From Stieleria maiorica (GTDB lineage Bacteria; Planctomycetota; Planctomycetia; Pirellulales; Pirellulaceae), in the NCBI RefSeq assembly GCF_008035925.1, contig NZ_CP036264.1:4462402-4526401 (forward strand): a stretch of 64,000 nt of DNA, given 5' to 3'. This document shows positions 8,290 through 17,558 of this stretch, piece after piece. Both the position numbers and the translations under genes were made by a program. Within the stretch, counting starts at the first letter, position 1. Every line of letters starts with the position of its first letter. The notes under the pieces are model-generated. The model saw only the letters and a program-made list of their open reading frames with translations, was not told the DNA's origin and made no database searches.

Positions 8290-8470
8290 TAATGGTTTCA
8301 ACAGCCGTACGGCGCGAACCTTCGGTCCCGGGGGCGTTTTGTCCATGGTTGGGGCCCGTACGCTAGGGGGCCCGTACGCTAGGGGGCCCGTACGCTAGGG
8401 GGCCCGTACGCTAGGGGGCCCGTACGCTAGCGCGATACGGCTCACCCCACCTAGGATCGGTAAAAATCTA
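8290..8470. repeat. Dispersed palindromic repeat expanded by a 16-bp tandem array
   Basis: This intergenic block resembles the element at 12992-13122: both contain CAGCCGTAYGGCGCGA, a GCCCGTACGCT core and a GCGCGAWACGGCT return arm. In this copy the GCCCGTACGCT core has been amplified (see 8351-8430). The outer arms (AGCCGTACGGCGCGA and GCGCGATACGGCT) can still pair. The neighbouring gene is intact on each side. Confidence 0.75.
8351..8430. repeat. Five perfect tandem copies of a 16-bp unit
   Basis: The unit GGGGCCCGTACGCTAG is repeated five times without a mismatch at 8351-8366, 8367-8382, 8383-8398, 8399-8414 and 8415-8430. Perfect identity suggests recent slippage expansion. Each unit contains the short palindromes GGGCCC and CGTACG. 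It ends 74 bp upstream of the next start codon, so copy number could affect expression of that gene. Confidence 0.95.
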
Positions 8471-8504
8471 AAGAGTCGCTCACCCATACCATCACGGTGA
8501 TCCT

Positions 8505-9479
8505 ATGAAAGCTGCTTACATCACTCAAACCGGGCCTGCCGAATCGATCCAATTCGGCGACCTGGACGGACCTGCGGTCGGCGACGGCCAGGTATTGATT
8601 CGCAATCACGCCGTCTCGGTCAATCCGATCGACACCTACGTGCGAAGCGGATTGGTGGCGTTCGAGTTGCCCAACCCGTTTATCCCCGGAAGCGACGCGG
8701 CCGGAGTCGTCGAAGCGGTGGGGGCGGGCGTTGATTCGTTTGCGGTCGGCGATCGGATCTGGTGCACCAACCAAGGCCTGTTGGGGCGTCAGGGAACGTT
8801 TGCCCAGCAGATCGCTGTCGATGCCGAGTGGTGTTTTCCCTTGCCCGACGGGGTCGATTTTTCCACCGCCGCTGCCAATGCGTTGGTGGGAGTGACGGCG
8901 CATCTCGGATTGTTCCGCTGCGGCGCGATCCAGGCGGGCGAAACGGTTTGCGTCATCGGTGGGACCGGCGGCGTCGGCGCGATGGTCGTGCAGATGGCCA
9001 AGGCGGCGGGCGCGTCGGTGATCACGACGGCGGGCACTGACGAAAAGTACCAGCGGGCGACCGAGTTGGGCGCCGATCACGTCATTAACTATTCGACCGA
9101 TTCGATCGCCGAAGGCGTCAAACGGCTCGCGCCCGCAGGGGTGAATCTGTTTTGGGAAACACGTCGGATGCCGAACTTCGACGAGGCGGTCGATCTGCTG
9201 GCCCCTCGGGGCCGAATGGTGCTGATGGCCGGTCGCGATTCGAGGCCGGAGTTTCCAGTCGGACCGTTTTATGTCAAAGAGTGTTCGCTGCACGGGTTCG
9301 TGATGTTCAAAGCGTCGCCCCAGGAAATGCGGCGGTGTGCGGACGACATGAACTGCTGGATGGCCGAAGGGAAACTTCAAGCGAACATCGCCCACAGGCT
9401 TGAGTTGGCCGAGGCCGCCGAAGCCCATCGCATTCAAGAAGCCGAAAACGTCGGCGGAAAGATAGTGCTGACGGTGTGA
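8505..9479 (+). CDS. NADPH:quinone reductase-like zinc-independent MDR oxidoreductase
   Basis: Medium-chain dehydrogenase/reductase of 324 residues, full length for the quinone-oxidoreductase (QOR/zeta-crystallin) branch. The catalytic N-terminal domain has VSVNPIDTYVRSG and PFIPGSDAAGVVEAVG. The NADPH-binding Rossmann domain carries VIGGTGGVGAMVVQMAK near residues 147-163. It lacks the cysteine-rich structural-zinc loop of alcohol dehydrogenases. Members reduce quinones or activated alkenes with NADPH; the substrate here is unknown. The ATG at 8505 is 74 bp after the 16-bp tandem array. It is a single-gene unit, followed by a palindromic repeat. Confidence 0.88.
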   Translation: MKAAYITQTGPAESIQFGDLDGPAVGDGQVLIRNHAVSVNPIDTYVRSGLVAFELPNPFIPGSDAAGVVEAVGAGVDSFAVGDRIWCTNQGLLGRQGTFAQQIAVDAEWCFPLPDGVDFSTAAANALVGVTAHLGLFRCGAIQAGETVCVIGGTGGVGAMVVQMAKAAGASVITTAGTDEKYQRATELGADHVINYSTDSIAEGVKRLAPAGVNLFWETRRMPNFDEAVDLLAPRGRMVLMAGRDSRPEFPVGPFYVKECSLHGFVMFKASPQEMRRCADDMNCWMAEGKLQANIAHRLELAEAAEAHRIQEAENVGGKIVLTV

Positions 9480-9516
9480 ACGAAAACGCGTCGCTGCACT
9501 TGACGGCGCGTCGCAA

Positions 9517-9592
9517 ATGCCAGCACGTGGCGTCAGCCAGTGGCCCACGAGGAACAACACACGGGCCGCTCGCTGACGCGTCCCGCTGGCAT
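9517..9592. repeat. Palindromic repeat (ATGCCAGC family), single copy
   Basis: Bounded by ATGCCAGC (9517-9524) and its reverse complement GCTGGCAT (9585-9592). It contains GGCGTCAGCCAGTGGC and GGGCCGCTCGCTGACGC, words that also build the five-copy array at 14969-15460. It lies between two convergent genes (8505 plus strand, 9607 minus strand), where it may act as a bidirectional terminator. Confidence 0.8.
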
Positions 9593-9606
9593 CCCAATCC
9601 CGCACT

Positions 9607-10767
9607 CTAAATCAGCAAGTCATTTTCCAGTAGGTGGCAGTAGGAGTCGTAGCGGCGGGCGTCGATACGTCCGTCGGCGACGGCATCTTTGACGGCGCAG
9701 TCGTCTTCGCTCAGATGCAAGCAGTTGGCATAGCGGCAGGCACCGACGTGGGGACGCAGATCGGGCATCAATCCGGCGACCTCTTCGGCGGTGATGTCCC
9801 ACAGTTGAAATTGTCGAATTCCCGGCGTGTCGAACACCCAGCCCGCGTCTTCGCCTTGCAGCGGGATCAGCGTCGATGTCGTCGTCGTATGACGTCCTTT
9901 CTGGTTGTCTTTACTGACCTCCGACACCGCCAGCCCCAACCCCGGCTGGACGGCATTGAGCAGGCTGCTTTTTCCCACGCCGCTTTGGCCGGACAGCGCC
10001 GTCTGTTTGCCTTTCAGCAGTTCTTTCAAGTAATCGATGTTCGTGCCGCGGTCGGCGCTGGTCAGCAGGACTCGGTAGCCCAGCGAGGCGTAAACGCCCA
10101 GGATCGGCTGCAGCGACGCGGGATCGACCAAGTCGCACTTGTTGATGATCACCACGGGGTTCAACCCGCACTGTTCGGCCGACAGCAGAAACCGGTCGAT
10201 CAACGCCGGTTTGAGGGTCGGTTCGGCGGCGCTGGTGACGATCAACAGGTGATCGACGTTGGCGGCAATGATGTGTTGCTGCCCGCGACTTTGACGGCTG
10301 ATGATGCCGTGCCGCGGGGCGACGAATTCGATCATGCCGGTCAATTCCGACTCGGTCTCCGATTCAGATCGAAATTGAACTCGGTCCCCGGCGACAACGG
10401 TACCGCGTCCGTCAATGCTGAGCGATTTGAGAACCTGGCGGATGGAACATTCAAACGTGCGTCCGTCGTCGGCCAGCACCGTGTTGTGAAGTCCGTGGGC
10501 GCGGAGGACGCGGCCGCTGATCAGCGCCGCATCGTTGGACTCCGTGGTGTCGGCCGACGCCGGCGCATCGGCTTTGACACCGACGACGGTGCGTTTGCGT
10601 GTCAAATCGCCTTTTCCGCTGACCCGTTCGTGCTTGACCGCGTCGGCAAGCGATTCCTGGTCACCGGCGTTGAATTGCCGGGTCAGGTCGCTGTCCCGGA
10701 CGCGACCCTGATGCCGCTTGCGAAAACTGACGCGAGATTGATTCGATTTCGGTTTCTTTCTTGCCAT
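9607..10767 (-). CDS. rsgA: Ribosome small-subunit biogenesis GTPase RsgA
   Basis: GTPase that helps late 30S subunit maturation. The 386 residues show the circularly permuted order specific to RsgA/YjeQ: an N-terminal OB-type domain (about 82-150), then G4 NKCD (209-212), G1 GQSGVGKS (260-267) and G3 DTPG (313-316). A C-terminal zinc finger follows with C344, C349, H351 and C357. A basic N-terminal tail of about 75 residues ([20 protein letters not shown] onward) extends beyond the E. coli protein. The ATG at 10767 fits this tail. It is divergent from acs with a 186-bp gap. The opposite strand is open over the whole gene but that frame is not a gene. Confidence 0.96.
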   Translation of the reverse strand: MARKKPKSNQSRVSFRKRHQGRVRDSDLTRQFNAGDQESLADAVKHERVSGKGDLTRKRTVVGVKADAPASADTTESNDAALISGRVLRAHGLHNTVLADDGRTFECSIRQVLKSLSIDGRGTVVAGDRVQFRSESETESELTGMIEFVAPRHGIISRQSRGQQHIIAANVDHLLIVTSAAEPTLKPALIDRFLLSAEQCGLNPVVIINKCDLVDPASLQPILGVYASLGYRVLLTSADRGTNIDYLKELLKGKQTALSGQSGVGKSSLLNAVQPGLGLAVSEVSKDNQKGRHTTTTSTLIPLQGEDAGWVFDTPGIRQFQLWDITAEEVAGLMPDLRPHVGACRYANCLHLSEDDCAVKDAVADGRIDARRYDSYCHLLENDLLI

Positions 10768-10953
10768 CGGAAAAGTTTAGCCAATGGGACCACTTCGCCA
10801 CAAACGCACTGCTTTCCCGGGAACGGCGTGCCCCGCCCCGGCGGTGTCAATCGAGCGGAACGCTCCCTTGGCGATGCGGTGTGGTGGCCTGGATTTCCGT
10901 TGGTTAAACTAGCGCGTCTCCGAATTTCCTACCTTTTTGCGGATACGCATTGG
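10768..10953. promoter_or_regulatory. Divergent intergenic region rsgA / acs
   Basis: 186 bp separate the two divergent start codons, so promoters for both genes must lie here or upstream. I could not identify a convincing -35/-10 pair by eye. The acs frame is open throughout this gap, which makes the acs start ambiguous from reading frame alone. Confidence 0.4.
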
Positions 10954-12912
10954 ATGTCTGAATCTTCCTCTGGCCAGATCGACCACGTTCTTGACGAAAG
11001 CCGTCTCTTCCCCCCCCCGGCCGAATTCACTCAGAAGGCCGTGATCGGGTCGATCGAGCAATACGACGAACTTTATGCCCGAGCGCGCGACGATCGCGAC
11101 GGATTTTGGCGTCAAGAAGCGCTGGAACATCTGCATTGGTTCCAGCCGTTTGATCAGGTTTGCAAATGGGAACCGCCACACGCGGAGTGGTTCGTCGGCG
11201 GCAAGACCAACGCCAGCTACAACTGCCTGGACCGCAACATCGAACTGGGGCTGGGCGACCGCCCGGCGATCATCTGGGAAGGCGAACCGGGCGATACACG
11301 CACGCTGACTTACAGCGAGTTGAAGACGGAGGTCAGCAAGTGTGCGGCCGCACTTCGTGAGTTGGGAATCGAGGCGGGAGACATCGTCAGCATTTACATG
11401 CCGATGACGCCGGAACTGGCGATCGCGATGTTGGCCTGTGCCCGGATCGGTGCCATCCACTCGGTCATCTTCGCGGGGTTCAGCGCCGAATCGATCGCCG
11501 ACCGTAACCAAGACGCCCAAGCGAAAATGGTGATCACATCCGATGGGCTGTACCGGCGCGGGAAAGTGTTGCCATTGAAGGAGACCGTCAACGAGGCGCT
11601 GGAAAAGTCGCCGTCGGTGGAAACCTGTCTGGTGCTCAAACGCGTCGGAAACGACGTCGTCATGAAAGAGGGGCGCGACGTGTGGTGGCACGACGTCGTG
11701 GACAAGCAATCCGGCGACCTGCCGGCCGAACCGATGGACAGCGAAGCGACGCTGTTCATTCTGTATACCTCTGGCAGTACCGGAAAACCCAAGGGGATTC
11801 GTCATACGACGGCCGGATACAATCTGTGGGCCAAACGCACCTTCCAGTGGGTCTTTGACCATCGTGACGACGATGTTTACTGGTGCACGGCAGACTGCGG
11901 TTGGATCACCGGGCACAGCTACATCGTGTACGGTCCCCTGTCGGCCGGCGCGACATGTTTGATGTACGAGGGAGCGCCGAATCATCCCGCCGAAGACCGT
12001 TTTTGGGATCTGGTCGAAAAGTACAAGGTCACGATCTTGTATACCGCACCGACCGCGATCCGGGCCTTCATCAAATGGGGCGATCAGCACGTCGACAAAC
12101 ACGACTTGTCCAGCCTGCGTCTGCTCGGAACCGTCGGTGAAGGCATCAACCCCGAAGCCTGGATGTGGTACCACAAGAAGATCGGGGCGGAGAAGTGCCC
12201 GATCGTCGACACCTGGTGGCAAACGGAAACCGGTGGCATCATGATGAGCCCTCTGCCCGGAGTCACGCCCACCAAACCCGGTTCATGCACCAAGCCGCTG
12301 CCCGGCGTCGTCCCGACGATTCTGGCCGAAGACGGATCGGCGGTCGACCAAGAGCACGGCGGCAAGCTGTGCATCCAGCAACCTTGGCCGGGAATGTTGC
12401 GCGGTGTGTGGGGCGACGACGATCGCTTTGTCAGCACGTACTGGGCAACCTTCAAGGATGCGTACCTGACCGGAGACAACGCCCGTTGTGACAAGGACGG
12501 TTATTATTGGATCATGGGCCGAATCGACGACGTGATCAACGTTTCGGGGCACCGGCTGAGCACGATCGAAGTCGAAAGTGCGCTGGTCAGCCACCCCGCC
12601 GTGGCCGAAGCGGCCGTCGTCGGTCGTCCCGACGAGTGCAAGGGCGAAGCGATCGCCGCCTTCGTTACCGTGACCGATCCGAATCCCGGCGAAGAGCTGC
12701 GTCAGGAATTGCGGAACCATGTGCGAAAGCAGATCGGCGCACTGGCTCAACCCGATGACATTCGATTTGCCGCGTCGGTTCCGAAGACGCGGAGCGGCAA
12801 GATCATGCGGCGCCTGTTGCGTGACATCGCCGCCGGACGCGAGGCCGTCGGGGACACCAGCACGCTGGAAGATTTCACCGTCCTCGCACAGCTTCGCGAA
12901 GAAGAGTCGTAG
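10954..12912 (+). CDS. acs: Acetyl-CoA synthetase (AMP-forming)
   Basis: Activates acetate with ATP and CoA to acetyl-CoA in the cytosol. From the ATG at 10954 it is 652 residues, the standard Acs length. Motifs include the AMP-binding P-loop [11 protein letters not shown], the adenylate motif [10 protein letters not shown], the hinge and C-terminal motif [18 protein letters not shown], and the [14 protein letters not shown] stretch, whose lysine is the acetylation target in other bacteria. The reading frame stays open 440 codons further upstream, antisense to rsgA, but homology and length support 10954. It is divergent from rsgA. A hairpin at 12937-12957 may end transcription. Confidence 0.96.
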   Translation: MSESSSGQIDHVLDESRLFPPPAEFTQKAVIGSIEQYDELYARARDDRDGFWRQEALEHLHWFQPFDQVCKWEPPHAEWFVGGKTNASYNCLDRNIELGLGDRPAIIWEGEPGDTRTLTYSELKTEVSKCAAALRELGIEAGDIVSIYMPMTPELAIAMLACARIGAIHSVIFAGFSAESIADRNQDAQAKMVITSDGLYRRGKVLPLKETVNEALEKSPSVETCLVLKRVGNDVVMKEGRDVWWHDVVDKQSGDLPAEPMDSEATLFILYTSGSTGKPKGIRHTTAGYNLWAKRTFQWVFDHRDDDVYWCTADCGWITGHSYIVYGPLSAGATCLMYEGAPNHPAEDRFWDLVEKYKVTILYTAPTAIRAFIKWGDQHVDKHDLSSLRLLGTVGEGINPEAWMWYHKKIGAEKCPIVDTWWQTETGGIMMSPLPGVTPTKPGSCTKPLPGVVPTILAEDGSAVDQEHGGKLCIQQPWPGMLRGVWGDDDRFVSTYWATFKDAYLTGDNARCDKDGYYWIMGRIDDVINVSGHRLSTIEVESALVSHPAVAEAAVVGRPDECKGEAIAAFVTVTDPNPGEELRQELRNHVRKQIGALAQPDDIRFAASVPKTRSGKIMRRLLRDIAAGREAVGDTSTLEDFTVLAQLREEES

Positions 12913-12936
12913 CAGGACGATGCCGCGTTGACGTAG

Positions 12937-12957
12937 CCACGCTCGATACGAGCGTGG
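12937..12957. terminator. Short hairpin downstream of acs
   Basis: CCACGCTC (12937-12944) pairs with GAGCGTGG (12950-12957) across a five-base loop, 24 bp after the acs stop. No T-run follows. A related stem with C/G substitutions (CCCCGCTC...GAGCGGGG) occurs at 46690-46709 and a one-armed remnant near 14955, so it is also a dispersed element (GTAGCCACGCTCG type). Confidence 0.5.
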
Positions 12958-12991
12958 TCGCAATCACGGCCGCCCCCGACCGAAAGTCATG

Positions 12992-13122
12992 ACGGCCTGT
13001 TGATTTAATCAGCCGTATGGCGCGAGCCTACGGGCACCGGTGCGTTTTCATGGCACAGGAGGCCCGTACGCTCGCGCGAAACGGCTGATCCCACGGCGGA
13101 TCGGAATAAATCAACAGGCCGT
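12992..13122. repeat. 131-bp multi-arm palindromic element
   Basis: Four nested pairs are visible: 12992-13006 with 13108-13122 (15 bp perfect), 13008-13016 with 13081-13089 (9 bp), 13020-13027 with 13070-13077 (8 bp) and 13031-13035 with 13062-13066 (5 bp). The structure is a long stem with bulges and a ~26-base apex. It is related to the block at 8290-8470. It sits between convergent genes (acs and the small gene at 13193). The remainder of 12913-13192 holds no gene. Confidence 0.88.
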
Positions 13123-13192
13123 TGACGGCTTCCGCTACCGTCAGCAACTTTAGCTTTTTCCACGCTCTGCTGCGCGCCGTTGTGGCAGCCGA

Positions 13193-13399
13193 CTACCGCG
13201 ACGCTCGCTCCTTGGCCAGGATTCGATCCATCATCGGCAGCTCGGTGTAATACATCGCTGCCGGGTCGATCCGGTGATGCTCCAGCCACTGCGTTCGCCT
13301 GCGGACCGTTTCGGTCGTCGCTAAACGCGGCAGCAGCACGCCCCAGATGGCGGTCACCGCAAGGATCACGGCCAGAAACGCGGCCTTGCGACGTTTCAT
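13193..13399 (-). CDS. Small single-pass membrane protein coupled to YeiH-type exporter
   Basis: A 68-residue protein: basic start (MKRRK), one hydrophobic helix (about 6-25), then a soluble charged tail. The ATG at 13399 overlaps the stop of the upstream exporter gene by four bases (ATGA), which points to translational coupling and a related role, perhaps as an accessory subunit. The frame continues upstream, but that part is a shadow of the exporter gene. No family recognised. Confidence 0.65.
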   Translation of the reverse strand: MKRRKAAFLAVILAVTAIWGVLLPRLATTETVRRRTQWLEHHRIDPAAMYYTELPMMDRILAKERASR

Positions 13400-14853
13400 T
13401 GCCCTGCCTCGGCGAACAGCACGCCGAACATCAGGTACGCCATGACCAGTGTCAGCAGCAGGTTCAGCGACTGACCACAGACGTACAGGATCATCGGTTT
13501 TCCGCCACGGAAGTAGGGCAGCAACTGACTGAAGTTGGTTTCCAAGCCGATGCAAACGAACGCCAAGCAGAAGAACCAGCCGCGAAGTGTTTTGGTGGAC
13601 CCGCCGATCATCGCTTCGATCATCACGTCGCCGCCGGTCATCGATGCGTGCAGGATCGAAAACAGCACCGACGCCGCGATGAACCCGAGTACGAACTTCG
13701 GGAACCGGTACCAGATCTCGCCCACGCCGGGCGTCGCCGCGTCGCTGCGTTTTTCGACGTACGTGACCCAATAGGTTGCGACGCAGAAGGCGGTCACGCC
13801 GATCAAGATGTTTTGAATCATCTTCACCGTTGCCGCGACTTCCAAGGCTTCTTCGCCCAGGGTCGCACCGGCGACCGCGACCGCGCCGGTGGCGTCGATC
13901 GTCCCACCCAACCAGGCGCCGCCGACGTCATCGGGCAATCCCATCGCTTTGATCGCCAGGGGCAACAAGATCATCATCACCACGGTGAACGACAGCGACA
14001 GCCCGATCGCCAGCGACAGCTCTTCCTTCTTCGCTTTGCATGCCGCTGCCGTCGCGATCGCCGCGGAAACACCGCAGACCGACATGTCGGCGCTGATCAC
14101 CATATTCAGCGACTTCGACGGAATCTTCAGTACTTTTTGTCCAAAGATGAACGTGCTGATCAACACGATCGGGGTGACGACCCAAGCGACGCCGATTCCG
14201 GGGATCCCCAGCGCCATCAAACGACTCATCAAGACTTCCGCGCCCAGCAAGACCAAACCGGTCTTGATGAAAAACTCGGTCATGATTGCCGGACGTAACC
14301 CGCTTGGCGTGCCGATCGTGTTGCTGATCACCAACCCCACCAACAACGCCCACAACGCGTATTCCAGGTTGTACGCCTTGATGACCGTTTGGCCGGCCAG
14401 GACGTAAGCGATGGTGGCCAACAGAAAGACAACGGGAAACGCCTTCAGGAACCCGATCGCGTTTTTGCCTCTCAGCCGCATCGCAATCGTGAACAACACA
14501 CCAATGACCACAAACGCACCGATCACGCCGCGGTAGGTCGTCGTCGCACTCGCTTCACCGCTGCCGGCGACGTAAAAGGCGTCGACGGGGTTTTCTGTCC
14601 ATTTTCCCGGCTTGGCCAGCCAACTTTTCAGCGGGCTGGACAGCGAAACCGTTTCGCCCTGCTGGATCGATTCGGTGAACGTCGCGGGCACGGATGCCCA
14701 AACGGCGGCAAACGCGAGCAATAGAATCAGCCCCGCACACCAGATCGCCCACCAGTCTTCGGCGGTCTTCATCTGTTCCCAGGTGCTCAAGCGGGGCTTT
14801 TCAACGATGTCGGAACTGGATGCTTCGGCGGGACCGTCGGAAGGCGTGCTCAT
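13396..14853 (-). CDS. YeiH/UPF0324 family membrane exporter
   Basis: An integral inner-membrane protein of 485 residues from the ATG at 14853, with about ten to eleven hydrophobic helices. The conserved central region [24 protein letters not shown] and the later [18 protein letters not shown] are characteristic of the YeiH family (annotated as putative sulfate exporters). A soluble N-terminal part (about 1-30) precedes the first helix, and a periplasmic segment of roughly 60 residues lies between helices 1 and 2. The frame is open further upstream through the tandem repeat array, but that extension is repeat-derived peptide. A sulfate-export role would fit a sulfatase-rich organism; this is inference. 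Confidence 0.85.
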   Translation of the reverse strand: MSTPSDGPAEASSSDIVEKPRLSTWEQMKTAEDWWAIWCAGLILLLAFAAVWASVPATFTESIQQGETVSLSSPLKSWLAKPGKWTENPVDAFYVAGSGEASATTTYRGVIGAFVVIGVLFTIAMRLRGKNAIGFLKAFPVVFLLATIAYVLAGQTVIKAYNLEYALWALLVGLVISNTIGTPSGLRPAIMTEFFIKTGLVLLGAEVLMSRLMALGIPGIGVAWVVTPIVLISTFIFGQKVLKIPSKSLNMVISADMSVCGVSAAIATAAACKAKKEELSLAIGLSLSFTVVMMILLPLAIKAMGLPDDVGGAWLGGTIDATGAVAVAGATLGEEALEVAATVKMIQNILIGVTAFCVATYWVTYVEKRSDAATPGVGEIWYRFPKFVLGFIAASVLFSILHASMTGGDVMIEAMIGGSTKTLRGWFFCLAFVCIGLETNFSQLLPYFRGGKPMILYVCGQSLNLLLTLVMAYLMFGVLFAEAGQ

Positions 14854-14968
14854 CTGGGGATCTGAAGGAGGGCGGGACGTGCTGCAGGGGGAGAAAGCCG
14901 TTTCAGGCTGTCGAACGGGCCCACAGAATATCACGCAGAAGGCGTTTGATGTAGCTACGCTCGCCAGA

Positions 14969-15460
14969 GATGCCAGCACGTGGCTAACGCCCGCGTGATT
15001 GGCAACATGGGCCGCTCGCTGACGCTTCCCGCTGGCATGATGCCAGCACGTGGCGTGAGCCAGTGGCGGGCGGTTGCAGTCGGTGAACGCCCGCGTGATT
15101 GGCAACACGGGCCGCTCGCTGACGCTTCCCGCTGGCATGATGCCAGCACGTGGCGTGAGCCGGTGGCGGGCGGTTGCAGTCGGTGAACGCCCGCGTGATT
15201 GGCAACATGGGCCGCTCGCTGACGCTTCCCGCTGGCATGATGCCAGCACGTGGCGTGAGCCAGTGGCGGGCGGTTGCAGTCGGTGAATGCCGCGTGATTC
15301 GCAACACAGGCCGCTCGCTGACGCTTCCCGCTGGCATGAGATGCCAGCACGTGGCGTCAGCCAGTGGCGGGCGGTTGCAGTCGGTGAACGCCCGCGTGAT
15401 TGGCAACACGGGCCGCTCGCTGACGCTTCCCGCTGGCATGAGATGCCAGCACGTGGCGTC
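14969..15460. repeat. Tandem array of a ~100-bp palindromic unit
   Basis: Five units plus a partial sixth start at GATGCCAGCACGTGGC at 14969, 15039, 15139, 15239, 15340 and 15442. Unit lengths are 70 (internally deleted), 100, 100, 101 and 102 bp. Each unit begins with ATGCCAGC and ends with its reverse complement GCTGGCAT, so every unit is itself an inverted repeat; internal words include GGCGGGCGGTTGCAGTCGGT and GGGCCGCTCGCTGACGC. Several frames are open through the array because the unit has few stop codons, but the peptides are periodic artefacts. The array fills the gap between the UxaE stop and the exporter start. Confidence 0.95.
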
Positions 15461-15464
15461 TGCA

Positions 15465-16748
15465 CTACATCCCGCTTCGCAGTATCCCGCTTCGCAGTGC
15501 GTCCAGGTGTCGCCCGAAGTGATCGTCCAGTACTTCGCAGTAGGTTTCCGGGTGGGCGACCAGGCAATCGCGGACGACTTTGCCCCATTTGTCATCGGTC
15601 AACACGGAGCCGAAGGTGCAGTGCAGGATTTGGCGTCCGGGTTTGGTGAACCCTTTGCCTTGGGGGACGTCGGCCCACATCTCCAGATACTCACTTTCCA
15701 GCGTCGCGTCGTCGGCCTGGTCGGTCGTCGGTGCGTCGGCCAGCGTCGCCGAAACGTGATACGTCGCCTTGTCGGTTTCGTAACGATCGCGTGAGAAGTC
15801 GACGATGCCTCGGAAGGCAGCCGCATCGTGACGGGCGACCACGCGGAGTGCTTCCAGATAGCTGGTCCCGGCGGTTTTGACATGGAATTTGCCGGCCGTC
15901 GTGCGAGCCAACGCGGCGTACATCGAAACCTTGTCGCTGCCCGAGTGCAGGCTCAACTTGTACGGCCCGAGCAGATTGGCGACGGCCGCGTGATCGGCCA
16001 ACGAGGCTTCCAAGGCCACCAAGTCGCCTTTGAAATCGACGCCCTTTTCGAAATCACCGATGAATCGAGGAGCCAGACTGACCAGCTTCATGCCTCCCTT
16101 CAAACATTGGTCGGCGATGATGTAGTGTTCCGACAGGGTGGTCGGCTGGTCGGTTTCGTCGACGGACAATTCGATTTCGTAGTCCTGGCCGGCTTTTTCG
16201 TTGACTTGGCGGATGTAGTCGCCCAGCTTGAGTGCTCGTGCGATCGCCGCGCCGTACTTGACTGCCGCACGCATGCAGGCCTGCTCATCCAGTTGGATCG
16301 TCGAACCGGTCGACAGTTCGATCGACTTGCCCACGTAGGAATCGAACCACGGCGCGATGTCGCGTGCTGTAGAAAACTTCTCCCGCAGTGTCGCTTCGTC
16401 GTAATCGTCTGCCTTTTGGTCGACGTCGTCCGACGGATCGATCGTGAAGAACGTGAACCCCGCTGCTGCAGTGATGTCGACGTCATTGTTGACCTTCAAG
16501 TGATCCGCATCGGCACCGATCGGCCCGTCCCATCCGGCCGCCTCGGCAGCCTGCATCGCGTCGGCCATCACGCCCTCGGGCGTCCGCTTGGTCCGTGTCA
16601 TCTCGCGAATGGATTGCTGGGGGAAAATCGCGGTGATGCCTTTGCCGCAACGTTTCATCGCAGCGACATGTCCGGGGGTGGCAAGGCCAGTTCGATCACC
16701 GAATCCGAAGCTGGGCTCGAGCCCGAGAGTCGTGCACTTTTTGGTCAT
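15465..16748 (-). CDS. uxaE: Tagaturonate epimerase
   Basis: UxaE-type epimerase converting tagaturonate to fructuronate in hexuronate breakdown. It is 427 residues from the ATG at 16748. Recognised features are the N-terminal [19 protein letters not shown], the [20 protein letters not shown] segment and the [10 protein letters not shown] motif, all typical of the UxaE family. The frame extends upstream to 16943, but that part is low-homology intergenic sequence. Its stop codon falls next to the last partial unit of the ~100-bp repeat array. No other uronate gene is adjacent, so it works with enzymes encoded elsewhere. Together with the sulfatases it suggests use of uronate-containing polysaccharides. 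Confidence 0.88.
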   Translation of the reverse strand: MTKKCTTLGLEPSFGFGDRTGLATPGHVAAMKRCGKGITAIFPQQSIREMTRTKRTPEGVMADAMQAAEAAGWDGPIGADADHLKVNNDVDITAAAGFTFFTIDPSDDVDQKADDYDEATLREKFSTARDIAPWFDSYVGKSIELSTGSTIQLDEQACMRAAVKYGAAIARALKLGDYIRQVNEKAGQDYEIELSVDETDQPTTLSEHYIIADQCLKGGMKLVSLAPRFIGDFEKGVDFKGDLVALEASLADHAAVANLLGPYKLSLHSGSDKVSMYAALARTTAGKFHVKTAGTSYLEALRVVARHDAAAFRGIVDFSRDRYETDKATYHVSATLADAPTTDQADDATLESEYLEMWADVPQGKGFTKPGRQILHCTFGSVLTDDKWGKVVRDCLVAHPETYCEVLDDHFGRHLDALRSGILRSGM

Positions 16749-17286
16749 TGCAGTCAAAGTCAGAAGGGAGGGGGAATTGGAAGCTGATTTGAGATTTGGG
16801 GGTAGCTTACGGCGGGAGGTGATCTCGTTGAAGCACCTGAATTGATCGGTCGGCGGCGGTCGAACGGGCTGAATCAGCCATCCGCTCCCGGTGGCCCCTG
16901 ATTTCTGGCGGAACATCAACAATGCACCGGCGTTTGGCACCAAAATCCAGCTCCAGAGCGTAGGGAATCCCGCTCAAGAACGGCGGATTTTTTTCTGGCT
17001 CGTCACGTCAGATTTCTGGCGACCCAGGCGCGCGGGCCGGCGAACAACGGCGCGTGAGCCAGCGGCTGCGGGGGGATCGTTTCGGCGTCCCGCCCCCTCG
17101 GATGATTTTGAAACAGCCGAATTGACACACCGACCGGCGTCCGGGGCATCCCACGAATTCGGCGAACTTTTTGAAATCACACGATGTCTCTCAAGCGAGC
17201 GGGGATCGCGTCCGATACTCCTTCTCACGACGACAACGATTCTCCCAGTCAGCCTCAAATGGCCGGCTTTGCGGTTTTGAGAGTTC
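16749..17286. other. Intergenic region without a supportable gene
   Basis: More than 500 bp between the UxaE start and the tRNA promoter. It contains two copies of GATTTCTGGCG (16900-16910 and 17011-17021) and GC-rich runs, but no open frame with recognisable composition and no clear palindromic element. It presumably holds the uxaE promoter, which I could not pinpoint. Confidence 0.5.
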
Positions 17287-17315
17287 TTGACGATCGCGGA
17301 AAGTTTTCCTAATCT
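17287..17315 (+). promoter_or_regulatory. Sigma-70-type promoter of tRNA-Cys
   Basis: TTGACG (17287-17292) matches the -35 hexamer in five of six positions. TAATCT (17310-17315) is a -10-like hexamer. The spacing is 17 bases, the optimum. Transcription would begin about 7-8 bases later, just ahead of the tRNA at 17330. Confidence 0.7.
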
Positions 17316-17329
17316 TTCCGTCAGCTGAA

Positions 17330-17400
17330 GGCGACTTGGCCGAGTGGTTAGGCAGCGGATTGCAAATCCGTCTACAGCAGTTCGAATCTGCTAGTCGCCT
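17330..17400 (+). tRNA. tRNA-Cys (anticodon GCA)
   Basis: 71-nt cloverleaf. The acceptor stem GGCGACT (17330-17336) pairs with AGTCGCC (17393-17399). The anticodon arm CGGATTGCAAATCCG places GCA in the loop, and the T-arm contains GTTCGAATC. The discriminator base is T (U73), as expected for cysteine tRNAs. CCA is not encoded (CTC follows the acceptor). The gene stands alone with its own promoter. Confidence 0.96.
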
Positions 17401-17414
17401 CTCTTGAGAGAGGC
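17397..17414 (+). terminator. Hairpin overlapping the tRNA 3' end
   Basis: GCCTCTC (17397-17403) pairs with GAGAGGC (17408-17414) over a TTGA loop. The left arm includes the last three acceptor-stem bases of tRNA-Cys, so this hairpin and the mature acceptor stem exclude each other. No T-run follows; it may be a terminator or a processing signal. Confidence 0.35.
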
Positions 17415-17558
17415 AGGATCGATGGGAGCGTTGCCGAGAGTCGTCGGTCGCTGTCACCGATTGAGTTCTGATGGGCACGATTTCTTCCGGCCCGCACCAC
17501 CTCGACCCACCCGAATTGGTACATTGACAGGCATCCTTCCTGTCCAGCGGGTGTTTGC

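Noticed and set aside
8351-8430. CRISPR or iteron origin
   Set aside because: 16-bp units are directly adjacent with no spacers, and no replication gene or DnaA cluster lies nearby.
9634-10953. Open frame antisense to rsgA as an N-terminal part of acetyl-CoA synthetase
   Set aside because: The Acs start at 10954 gives the standard family length of 652 residues, and the upstream peptide has no homology; it mirrors rsgA codon bias.
14969-15460. CRISPR array
   Set aside because: Units are ~100 bp of continuous repeat without unique spacers, and no cas gene is nearby.
14854-15588. Extension of the YeiH-type exporter gene through the tandem array
   Set aside because: The translated array gives a periodic peptide from DNA repeats, open in several frames, with no domain.
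17401-17558. Small coding region between tRNA-Cys and the exported protein
   Set aside because: Short frames only; the exported protein's signal sequence begins at 17559.
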